Source of the DNA: an uncultured Oscillospiraceae bacterium
Lineage (GTDB): Bacteria; Bacillota; Clostridia; Oscillospirales; Oscillospiraceae
Direction: 5' to 3'
Assembly (NCBI GenBank): GCA_947628265.1
Contig: CANQZF010000036.1
Location: 1-11,266, forward strand
Length of the DNA stretch: 11,266 bases
The stretch's first letter is position 1. Every line of letters begins with the position of its first letter. Under the pieces are notes generated by a model. It worked only from the letters and a program-made list of their open reading frames with translations. It made no database searches and was not told where the DNA came from. A program made the position numbers and the translations under genes. Of the stretch, positions 5,050-11,266 are shown piece by piece.

Positions 5050-5070
5050 TATAGCAAGGGAGGGGTGGCC

Positions 5071-5397
5071 GTGGAGGACGCGCAGCTATTAAAGGGCATC
5101 CTGGAGGGGTGCGTGCTGGCGGTGATCGCCCGGGGGGAGACCTACGGGTATGAGATCCTGGCGCGGCTGGCCTCCTGCGGGTTCGAGGGGCTTCTGGAGG
5201 GGACGCTCTACCCGGTGCTGAACCGGCTGGAGGCCCGGGGATACGTCACCTGCCGGCGGGAGAAGTCCCCCTTCGGGCCGGTGCGGAAATACTACTCCGT
5301 GACGGACAGCGGCTCGGCGGCCCTCCAGGGCTTTCGGGAGAGCTACGGCAAGATCACAAAGGCGGCGGACGCCGTTTTGGGAGGGGAGAGACCATGA
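5071..5397 (+). CDS. PadR-family transcriptional regulator
   Basis: This encodes 108 residues from GTG 5071, placed after AAGGGAGGGG (5056-5065). Upstream in-frame starts lie within the operator or have no ribosome site, and 108 residues matches small PadR proteins. The winged-helix core is clear: GILEGCVLAVIARGETYGYEIL, then LEGTLYPVLNRLEARGYV for the recognition helix region, then a wing and KYYSVTDSGSAAL. PadR proteins are dimeric repressors that often bind small hydrophobic compounds or pair with membrane proteins. The stop overlaps the next start as ATGA. Autoregulation through the adjacent inverted repeats is very likely. The ligand is unknown. Confidence 0.92.
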   Translation: MEDAQLLKGILEGCVLAVIARGETYGYEILARLASCGFEGLLEGTLYPVLNRLEARGYVTCRREKSPFGPVRKYYSVTDSGSAALQGFRESYGKITKAADAVLGGERP

Positions 5398-6431
5398 AGG
5401 ACAGCTACGTTTTCTATACCGACAAGCTCCGGGGGGAGTACAAGGACGTCTTTGACCAGGTGGAGGCCTACGTAAACTCCCTGGCCGTCAACGGGGACGC
5501 CCGGGAGGAGCGGCTGGGGGACTTTCTGGACCTCCTCCTCTCCGCCCAGGAGGCGGGCCGGAGCGTGGAGAGCGTCACCGGCGGGGACATAGGCCGCTTT
5601 TGTGAGAGCTTCTGCGCGGACTTCGGCCCGAAAAACGCTTTTCTCCAGGTGCTGGACCTTTTAAAGGCCCTGGCCTGGCCGCTGGCCGCCATCTCCCTTG
5701 TGGGGCTGCTCTTCCCGGAGGACCCCGGCGCGGGCTTTTTCGCACGAAAGCCCGCCTTCAACCTGACGGGCTTCCTCCTGGGCTGGGCCGCCGGCATGGT
5801 GATCGTCGATCTTATAAACGCCGTCACCCGGCGGCGCGTCCTCAAAAGCGGCGAGAAGCCCCGGCTTTGGCGAAAACCCAACCTCAGCGGGGTCCTCCTG
5901 GCCGCCGGGGTCCTCCTGACCCTGGCCCTCATATTCCTGGGGGAGGCGCTCCTGCCCGACCTGCCCCAGCCGCCGCTGTGGGCGTGTCTCGCGGCAAGCG
6001 TCCTCTTCCTCCTCCTGTGCCGCGTCTTTTATAAGCGCCCCCGGCGGGGGAAGGTGCGCCTCACCGAGCTTTCCATGGAGAACTCGATAGACGAGACCAT
6101 GATGAAAAAATTCGCCGGGCTCAACAAAAAGCGGCGCAAAAAGGGCAAGCCGCCCATGACGTTGGAGGAGTTTCTGGACCGGGAGGAGATTGAATGTAAC
6201 AGGACCGAAAAGTTAAAGCTCCTCTATATCCTCCTGCCGATCCTCTTTACCGCCGCGTCCACGGCGAGCATGGCGCTGACCGACAGCTTTGAGACGCCCC
6301 TGGACGGGGTATTCTACGTGGTCCTCATGCTGGCGGTGGAGGGCGCGGTGATGACGGGCCTTTGGAAAATAGTGCGCCTGGGCATCGAGTCCCGCCGCCG
6401 CTGGATCGCCTCCCACAGGGAGGAAAAGTAA
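5394..6431 (+). CDS. PadR-associated six-helix membrane protein, HAAS-like N-terminus
   Basis: This encodes 345 residues from ATG 5394, overlapping the padR stop by four bases, with GGGAGGGGAG upstream. The N-terminal 75 or so residues (YTDKLRGEYKDVFDQVEAYV...) are soluble and helical and resemble the HAAS/DUF1048-type domain commonly encoded next to PadR regulators. Six hydrophobic segments follow, at about residues 85-105, 117-140, 162-184, 190-208, 277-297 and 303-325. A basic loop, about 220-260, is rich in Lys/Arg (KKRRKKGKPP). Translational coupling suggests that it is the target or partner of PadR, perhaps sensing a membrane state. The molecular function is not known. Confidence 0.7.
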   Translation: MKDSYVFYTDKLRGEYKDVFDQVEAYVNSLAVNGDAREERLGDFLDLLLSAQEAGRSVESVTGGDIGRFCESFCADFGPKNAFLQVLDLLKALAWPLAAISLVGLLFPEDPGAGFFARKPAFNLTGFLLGWAAGMVIVDLINAVTRRRVLKSGEKPRLWRKPNLSGVLLAAGVLLTLALIFLGEALLPDLPQPPLWACLAASVLFLLLCRVFYKRPRRGKVRLTELSMENSIDETMMKKFAGLNKKRRKKGKPPMTLEEFLDREEIECNRTEKLKLLYILLPILFTAASTASMALTDSFETPLDGVFYVVLMLAVEGAVMTGLWKIVRLGIESRRRWIASHREEK

Positions 6432-6440
6432 ATAAGCGTG

Positions 6441-6484
6441 AAAAAGGCTGTAAGCGCGGCGAAAACGCCCCTTACAGCCTTTTT
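6441..6484. terminator. bidirectional intrinsic terminator
   Basis: AAAAAGGCTGTAAG (6441-6454) pairs perfectly with CTTACAGCCTTTTT (6471-6484). An inner GGCG/CGCC hairpin with an AAAA loop lies at 6458-6469. T-runs occur on both strands. It ends the padR operon from the left and the methyltransferase operon from the right, in the gap between the convergent genes. Confidence 0.9.
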
Positions 6485-6517
6485 TCTGCCTCTCTGTTTT
6501 TGGACGATCGGGAGGCG

Positions 6518-7168
6518 TCAGCGGGCCAGGATGGTGTACGTGTTCTCCCAGCTTCGCATGATCCGTACGGCTGAAAAGCCCGCGCTTTTTAGAAGCTCCA
6601 TCTCATGCTCCGCCGTCAGGGGCGTGTCGTAGTGGTAAAGCGCGTCCTCTGTAAGCCCCTGCTCCCCCTTTAACCTCTCCAATTCGGAAAAGTAAAAGCG
6701 CTCCGCCTCCTCGGACTGCGCAAAATAGTCGGTTAAAACGAAATGCCCGCTTCCGGTCAGGGCGGTTTTCAGCTTTTTATAGAGCTCCAGTTTTTGCGCG
6801 GCGGTGAAGTGGTGGAGCGACTCCACGGACACGGCGGCGTCAAAGCGGTTTGCCCCGAAGGGGACTTCGAAATAGGAGCCGCAGATAAGCTCGATTTTAC
6901 GGTCCGAAAATTTCCGCCTCAGCGCCGCCAGCATAGCGGGGGACAGGTCGATCCCCACCACCGACGCTCCGGGGTTCAGGGCGAAGTAATATGCAAGCTC
7001 AAGCCCCGTGCCGCAGCCCAGGTCCAGCACCCTCGCGCCGCGCTCCGGCGGCAGCAGGGACGCCGTATAGGGATAAAATTCCTCCGCTCCCTCGATCTCC
7101 GTCATCATATGCCGGTCGTACCCATCCAGCCGCGCGGCGAAAAACGCGTCCATTTTCTCAAGCTTCAT
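6518..7168 (-). CDS. class I SAM-dependent methyltransferase
   Basis: This encodes 216 residues. The Rossmann-fold motifs are in order: motif I VLDLGCGTGLEL (residues 47-58) binds SAM, the acidic residue D74 in VVGIDLS contacts the ribose, and a DAAVSVESLHHF block (about 110-121) is typical of UbiE/small-molecule-type methyltransferases. The C-terminal part (ELLKSAGFSAVRIMRSWENTYTIL) is the usual closing strand. The start overlaps the rqcH stop as ATGA, so it is translationally coupled as the last gene of the mrnC-rqcH operon. The methyl acceptor cannot be read from the sequence. A role in ribosome or tRNA biology is suggested only by its neighbours. Confidence 0.88.
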   Translation of the reverse strand: MKLEKMDAFFAARLDGYDRHMMTEIEGAEEFYPYTASLLPPERGARVLDLGCGTGLELAYYFALNPGASVVGIDLSPAMLAALRRKFSDRKIELICGSYFEVPFGANRFDAAVSVESLHHFTAAQKLELYKKLKTALTGSGHFVLTDYFAQSEEAERFYFSELERLKGEQGLTEDALYHYDTPLTAEHEMELLKSAGFSAVRIMRSWENTYTILAR

Positions 7169-8922
7169 TTGATCCTCAGCCTCTCCACCAGGGCCTCGTC
7201 GGGGGCGGCCAGGACGGTGCGGTAGGTGTGGTAGATGACCATACCGGGCTTGCCGCCGGCGGGCTTTTTGATCTGCCGGACCTCCGTTAAGTCCACGGGG
7301 ACCTTGGCGGCGGCGCGGGCCTGGGAGTACCAGGCCGCGATACTGGCGGCCTCCTCCACGGTTTTGTCGTCGGGGGTCTGTCCCTCACAGGAGATGACCA
7401 CGTGGGAGCCGTGGATTTTTGAGGCGTGGAGCCAGAGGTCGGTTTTGGCGCTGTCCCGGAGGGTGAGGGCGTCGTTTTGCGTGTTGTTGCGGCCCGCCCG
7501 GATGAGAAGGCCGGAGGTGGAGCGAAAGCGCATGGGCTGGCTTGGCTGGCGCTTTGGCTGGCCCCGCTTCGCTGCGGAGCGCAGATAGCCGCCCTCCGTC
7601 AGCTCCTGGCGTATCTCCGCAAGGTCCCGCTCCGTCTCGCACCGCTCAAGCTCCTCCAGGACGCTCTCCAGGTACGAAAGCTCCGCCTTCCCCTCCGAGA
7701 TTTGCTGCGTTAGGTGCACCCGGGCGCTTTTTTGGCGGGTGTACTCCTTATAATATTTGGCGGCGTTCTGCTGGGGCGTTTTCAGGGGGTCCAAGGGGAT
7801 GGTGCGCGTGCCCCCGGCCTCGGAGTAGAAGTCCTCCGCCGTCAGCTCCCGCTGGCCCTTTTTCATGGCGTAGAGGTTGGCGGTGAGGATGTCCCCGCAC
7901 TCCCGGTACCAGTCCCGCTTTTCCGTGTCGGTGAGCTCCCGGCGCTGGGCCTCCAGCCGGCGGGCCACCCGGTCCCGGGCGTTTTTCACGGTCTTTGTAA
8001 GCTCCCGGGAGCGCTGACGCTTTCGCTCGTCGGCGTCCAGCCGGGAATAAAAGCCGTCCAAAAGGGCGGAAAAGCTCTCCGCCCGGGTGACGGCGTACCC
8101 GGGGCCGTACTGGGTCACGGGCATATAGCAAAAATCCATGGGCCGCCCCTCCGGGTCGGAGAGGAGGTAGGGCGCGGTGTCCCCGGAAAGGCACCGGTCC
8201 CGCAGGGCCGAAAGCTCCCGAATAAGCGCGTGAAAGCCGTCCCGCTCCCTGGCCTCAAAGGCTCTCAGGGACGTATCCCTGTAGGCAAGCTCGCAGACCT
8301 CCCGGGCCGTCAGAGGGGAGATGCCTAAAAACGCCCCCAGGACGCACTTATCCAAAAGCCGCTGGTCCTCAAAAGCGCAAACCTCCGCCCGAATTTCCTC
8401 CTCCGTCATGGAAAGGAGGTCCTTTTTGTCCTGCAATGGGGGCAGGCGGTAGCGCATCCCCGGCTGGACCGCCCGCTTATCCTCCAGGGAGCCCACCCGG
8501 TAGAGGCAGTCGGTGATGATCCCCTCCCCGTCGGTGAGGATGACGTTGGCGGTCCTGCCCATGAGCTCCACGGCAAGACCGCGCTCCTCCCCCTCCCCGA
8601 ACATCCCCGGGGCGGCAAGGCGCATCAAAAGCACACGGTCCGTGGCTGGCTGGGCGACCTCCAAAATTCGCGCCCCCGTCAGGTGCTTTCTAAGGAGCAT
8701 ACAGAACATGGGGGGCTCCTGGGGCTTTTCAAAGGCGGCGTCGGTGAAGTGTATTCTCGGCGCGCCGGAGGAGCCGCCGATGAGGAGGTCCAGGCGTTTT
8801 TTGCCCTTCACCGTCAGCACCACGGTACTCCGGGCGGGCTCAAGTATTTTTTCGATCTTCGCGCCCGTGAGCTCCTCCGCGAGCTCCGCTGTCAGGGCGC
8901 GTAAAAACAGGGCGTCAAGCAT
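7165..8922 (-). CDS. rqcH: Rqc2/NEMF homologue RqcH (NFACT protein)
   Basis: This encodes 585 residues, the normal length. RqcH binds obstructed 50S subunits and recruits tRNA-Ala so that stalled chains get C-terminal alanine tails, which mark them for degradation. The NFACT-N domain opens the protein (MLDALFLRALTAEL, PPMFCMLLRKHL). It holds the conserved Asp-Arg pair at D95-R96, matching the D97/R98 pair of the Bacillus subtilis protein needed for activity. A long helical, charged middle (about 270-440) forms the coiled coil. The NFACT-R domain near the end shows GRNNTQND (about 477-484) and DLWLHASKIHGSHVVI (about 495-510). The start lies 8 bp inside the mrnC end, with GGAGGA at 8928-8933. 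Older annotations call this family fibronectin-binding. Confidence 0.93.
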   Translation of the reverse strand: MLDALFLRALTAELAEELTGAKIEKILEPARSTVVLTVKGKKRLDLLIGGSSGAPRIHFTDAAFEKPQEPPMFCMLLRKHLTGARILEVAQPATDRVLLMRLAAPGMFGEGEERGLAVELMGRTANVILTDGEGIITDCLYRVGSLEDKRAVQPGMRYRLPPLQDKKDLLSMTEEEIRAEVCAFEDQRLLDKCVLGAFLGISPLTAREVCELAYRDTSLRAFEARERDGFHALIRELSALRDRCLSGDTAPYLLSDPEGRPMDFCYMPVTQYGPGYAVTRAESFSALLDGFYSRLDADERKRQRSRELTKTVKNARDRVARRLEAQRRELTDTEKRDWYRECGDILTANLYAMKKGQRELTAEDFYSEAGGTRTIPLDPLKTPQQNAAKYYKEYTRQKSARVHLTQQISEGKAELSYLESVLEELERCETERDLAEIRQELTEGGYLRSAAKRGQPKRQPSQPMRFRSTSGLLIRAGRNNTQNDALTLRDSAKTDLWLHASKIHGSHVVISCEGQTPDDKTVEEAASIAAWYSQARAAAKVPVDLTEVRQIKKPAGGKPGMVIYHTYRTVLAAPDEALVERLRIK

Positions 8923-9322
8923 GGTCGTCCTCCAAGATGGCCGCGAAGAGCTCGTTGAGCCTGTCCTTGCGGCCCTTTAAATAGAGATACCCGAAAAGCG
9001 CCTCCAGCGCCGTGGCGGCGTGGTACTGGGAGAAGGTGGACGCCTGGGGCACGGCGTGGACCTTGGCGTTGCGGCCCCGGCGGTAGACCTCCGCCTCCTC
9101 CGGGGTGAACATGGGCGCTATTTTTTTGGCCGCCTCGGCCTGGGCGGGGGCGGCGACCCGGGCCACCGTCTCCCGGTGGAGCCCCCGGTTGGTCTCCCGG
9201 CCCAGGGAGGCGAGATACGTGCGGACCATCAACTCATAGACCGCGTCCCCGATGTGCGCCAGTGCCAGGGAGGAGAGGGTTTGAAGCTGGGTGTCGGTCA
9301 TTTCTACGGTAAAATAATCCAT
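8915..9322 (-). CDS. mrnC: Mini-ribonuclease III MrnC
   Basis: This encodes 135 residues from the ATG at 9322. A GTG three codons upstream is possible, but the GGAG site is spaced better for the ATG. MrnC is a dimeric RNase III catalytic domain without a dsRNA-binding domain. It trims the 5' and 3' ends of 23S rRNA precursor in Firmicutes. The family signature LALAHIGDAVYEL contains the catalytic Asp (D26). The second acidic helix, ATALEALFGYLYL, and the lysine-rich AQAEAAKKI region are both present. It is the first gene of a minus-strand operon with rqcH and the methyltransferase, overlapping rqcH by 8 bp. In many Firmicutes mrnC follows cysS. That neighbourhood is not kept here. Confidence 0.93.
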   Translation of the reverse strand: MDYFTVEMTDTQLQTLSSLALAHIGDAVYELMVRTYLASLGRETNRGLHRETVARVAAPAQAEAAKKIAPMFTPEEAEVYRRGRNAKVHAVPQASTFSQYHAATALEALFGYLYLKGRKDRLNELFAAILEDDHA

Positions 9323-9403
9323 GGGTATCACTCCATCAAAAAATCCATAGCAATATTACCATATTCCCAAGTGAATTTCCACTGTTTCTATGCTCTTTTA
9401 CAC

Positions 9404-9466
9404 TTGACCTTAGAAAAAATCGGCCCTATAATATGTCGTATGCGACGTTTCAAGGTAGCAAGCTAC
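9404..9466 (+). promoter_or_regulatory. marR promoter with palindromic operator candidates
   Basis: The -35 box TTGACC (9404-9409) and a perfect -10 box TATAAT (9427-9432) are 17 bp apart. GTCG-TATG-CGAC (9435-9446) lies right after the -10 box, over the expected start of transcription. A second inverted repeat, GTAGC-AA-GCTAC (9455-9466), follows in the leader. Both are plausible sites for the MarR protein encoded here. The promoter of the divergent mrnC operon must lie in the same 150-bp gap, but no convincing boxes were found for it. Confidence 0.65.
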
Positions 9467-9476
9467 ATTTTCGGAG

Positions 9477-9956
9477 GTGACTTATACGGATACAAACGAA
9501 CCGTCGGAGCGGCTGGGGGCGAAGCTGAAGATCATCAGCAACAGTTTCCGTCGCATCGCCGACGAGAGCACCCACGAGCTGGGTATCACGGGGATGCAGT
9601 CCTTCCTGCTGGGGTATCTTCTGCGCAATGAGGCCGATCCCCCCTGCCAGAGGGACATCGAGACACGCTTCAACATCAAGCACCCCACCGCCACGGGGCT
9701 GTTGCAGAGGCTGGGCGACAAGGGATTCGTGGAGTTTAAGCCCGACCGGTACGACGGGCGGCTCAAGCGCATCGTCATCACCAAGGCCGGAAAGGCCGCC
9801 GCAGAGCTGACAAAATCCCGCCTTGACCGGATGGAGACCCGCCTCGCGGCCGGGTTTACCCGGGAGGAGCTTTTGACGCTCAACGCGCTTCTGGACCGCG
9901 TCGTGGCAAACGCCAGAGCATACGACGGCAGCCGCCGTCAGGAAGGAGAGCAGTAA
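9477..9956 (+). CDS. MarR-family transcriptional regulator
   Basis: This encodes 159 residues in the longest reading. The winged helix-turn-helix is clear: CQRDIETRFNIKHPTATGLLQRLGDKGFVEF, then the wing DRYDGRLKRIVITKAGKAA with the DxR pattern typical of MarR. Helical dimerisation segments lie at both ends. It immediately precedes an ABC exporter, the common arrangement in which the regulator represses itself and the pump until a toxic ligand binds. The start is uncertain. GTG 9477 overlaps the GGAGGTGA ribosome site itself (9473-9480). The position where a start would be expected holds ACG (9486-9488). Function is clear, the exact N-terminus is not. Confidence 0.9.
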   Translation: MTYTDTNEPSERLGAKLKIISNSFRRIADESTHELGITGMQSFLLGYLLRNEADPPCQRDIETRFNIKHPTATGLLQRLGDKGFVEFKPDRYDGRLKRIVITKAGKAAAELTKSRLDRMETRLAAGFTREELLTLNALLDRVVANARAYDGSRRQEGEQ

Positions 9957-9957
9957 T

Positions 9958-11266
9958 TTGATCCGCAGACTTGCCCGGTGCGTCCGGGAATACACCGCCG
10001 CCGCTATTTTGGCGCCCCTCACCATGATCGGCGAGGTGGCCATGGAGGTCACCATCCCCAAGGTCATGAAGGCGCTCTACGATTACGGCGTCACCATGGG
10101 CGATATGCACGTGGTGCTGATCCGCTCTGTGGAGCTGGTGCTTTGCGCCATATGCTCCCTCGCTTTTGGCGTGGCCTCCGCCGCCTTCGCCACAAAGGCC
10201 GGCACGGGCTTTGCCAGGAATTTGCGGCACGATATGTACTACCGCGTCCAGGATTTCAGCTTTTCCAACATCGACAAATTTTCCACCGCCTCCATCGTCA
10301 CGCGCCTTACCTCAGACGTTGCGAATTTGCAGATGACCTTCCAGATGATGATCCGTATGGCCATCCGGGCCCCCATGACCATGATTTTGGCCTTCGTCTC
10401 CGCCATGACCATCTCCGTGAAGCTCTCTTTGGTCTACTGCGTGGCCATGCCCATCCTCATCGTGGCCCTCGTGTGCCTCGTGCCGCTGGTGCACAGCATC
10501 TTCGACCGGGTCTTCAAGACCTACGACAAGCTCAACAACGCGGTGCAGGAGAACGTCCACGGCATCCGCGTGGTGAAGAGCTTCGTCCGGGAGGACAAGG
10601 AGATCGAAAAGTTCACCACCATTTCCGAGGCTATCTACAAGGATTTCTGCAAGGCCGAGAAAATTCTGGCCCTCAATAACCCGGTGATGCAGACCTGCGT
10701 CTACGGGTGCATCCTGGCCATCTCCTGGATGGGGGCCAAGATGGTGGTGGCCTCCGGCAACGTGCCGGAAAACGGCCTCACCACGGGGGACCTGAGCGCA
10801 ATGTTCACCTACACCACCCAGGTCCTCTCCTCCCTCATGATGCTGTCCATGGTCTACGTCATGATGATCATGTCCCGCGCCCCCCTGCGGCGTACATACG
10901 AGGTCCTCACCGAGGAGCCGGACCTTGTAAGCCCCGTGGAGGCGGTCACCCAGGTCCCCGACGGCTCCATTGACTTTGAGGACGTCAGCTTCAAATACTC
11001 CGCCAAGGCCAAGAACATGGCCCTGCGGGACGTGGACCTCCACATCCCCGCCGGCGCCACCGTGGGCATCCTGGGCGGCACGGGCTCCAGTAAATCCACC
11101 CTGGTCCAGCTCATCCCCCGGCTCTACGACGTGACCGAGGGGACGCTGAAGGTGGGCGGCGTGGACGTGCGGGACTACGACCTTGAGGTCCTGCGGGACA
11201 GTGTGGCCATGGTCTTGCAGAAAAACGAGCTCTTCTCTGGCACCATCAAGGACAATCTCCGCTGGG
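9958..11266 (+). CDS. ABC exporter half-transporter, fused membrane and ATPase domains (partial)
   Basis: The gene starts at TTG 9958, one base after the marR stop, behind AGGAAGGAG (about 9941-9948). It is open to the window edge, giving 436 residues of a protein usually near 580. A six-helix exporter membrane domain fills about residues 1-310. Its coupling-helix region includes NAVQENVHGIRVVKSFVREDKE. The ATPase domain begins near 335 (IDFEDVSFKYS). Walker A is GGTGSSKST (373-381), with Ser in place of the usual Gly before Lys. The Q-loop glutamine is Q421. The ABC signature and Walker B lie beyond the window. Such MarR-linked exporters usually come as two half-transporter genes forming a heterodimeric drug or peptide pump, so a second one is expected downstream. 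Confidence 0.93.
   Translation, partial: MIRRLARCVREYTAAAILAPLTMIGEVAMEVTIPKVMKALYDYGVTMGDMHVVLIRSVELVLCAICSLAFGVASAAFATKAGTGFARNLRHDMYYRVQDFSFSNIDKFSTASIVTRLTSDVANLQMTFQMMIRMAIRAPMTMILAFVSAMTISVKLSLVYCVAMPILIVALVCLVPLVHSIFDRVFKTYDKLNNAVQENVHGIRVVKSFVREDKEIEKFTTISEAIYKDFCKAEKILALNNPVMQTCVYGCILAISWMGAKMVVASGNVPENGLTTGDLSAMFTYTTQVLSSLMMLSMVYVMMIMSRAPLRRTYEVLTEEPDLVSPVEAVTQVPDGSIDFEDVSFKYSAKAKNMALRDVDLHIPAGATVGILGGTGSSKSTLVQLIPRLYDVTEGTLKVGGVDVRDYDLEVLRDSVAMVLQKNELFSGTIKDNLRW

Noticed and set aside
4663..5070. Long upstream extension of the padR frame
   Set aside because: It would cross the sigma operon end, two hairpins and the promoter/operator. The PadR domain begins right after GTG 5071.
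9323..9403. Promoter for the mrnC operon on the minus strand
   Set aside because: A TAATAT-like -10 can be picked out, but no -35 box of reasonable quality lies at 16-18 bp, so it is not listed as a feature.
10312..11043. 243-codon minus-strand frame under the ABC exporter
   Set aside because: It is rich in His, Asp and Gly, as expected for the antisense of a GC-rich gene. The plus strand holds a textbook exporter frame over the same bases.

Overview
The window looks like a GC-rich, Gram-positive Clostridia chromosome, probably an Oscillospiraceae-type gut bacterium. The reasons are strong GGAGG ribosome binding sites, G/C-rich third codon positions, and a Firmicutes-type gene set (MrnC, RqcH, an ECF-transporter S component, PadR and MarR regulators). 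The species assignment is an inference. No rRNA, tRNA, CRISPR array or transposase gene was seen.

Layout. (1) 1-1232, plus strand: the tail of an unknown gene, a 144-residue four-helix membrane protein, then an ECF-transporter S component. The S component has its own promoter and a roughly 138-nt leader with a possible pseudoknot and a strong intrinsic terminator just ahead of the ribosome binding site, so it is probably controlled by attenuation or a riboswitch. (2) 1233-2540: 1.3 kb with no credible gene, built from a highly ordered repeat array. Thirteen copies of a 22-nt hairpin with a CTACG/CGTAG foot, in both orientations, alternate with three copies of a 96-nt branched palindromic element. 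The spacing is nearly invariant over three tandem units of about 325 bp. The hairpins show compensatory base changes and resemble bacterial REP elements. This is the most unusual part of the window. (3) 2562-4915: an ECF sigma factor, a membrane-anchored probable anti-sigma factor with an integrin-like calcium-loop ectodomain, and a 43-residue membrane or secreted peptide, overlapping or abutting in one operon with its own promoter. (4) 4960-6484: a PadR regulator and a six-helix HAAS-like membrane protein, coupled by an ATGA overlap. Three copies of an operator half-site lie on the promoter, and a bidirectional terminator ends the operon. (5) 6518-9322, minus strand: mrnC (23S rRNA maturation), rqcH (ribosome-associated quality control) and a SAM-dependent methyltransferase, all overlapping. 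(6) 9404-11266, plus strand: a MarR regulator with a near-consensus promoter, followed by an ABC exporter half-transporter that runs off the window.

How the genes work together. Two loci (padR with its membrane protein, marR with the ABC exporter) are compact repressor-plus-membrane-target modules with operator-like palindromes at their promoters. The sigma/anti-sigma operon is an envelope signalling module. The mrnC-rqcH-methyltransferase operon concerns ribosome biogenesis and rescue, with the methyltransferase substrate unknown. The repeat array lies between the S-component gene and the sigma operon and has no evident link to either.
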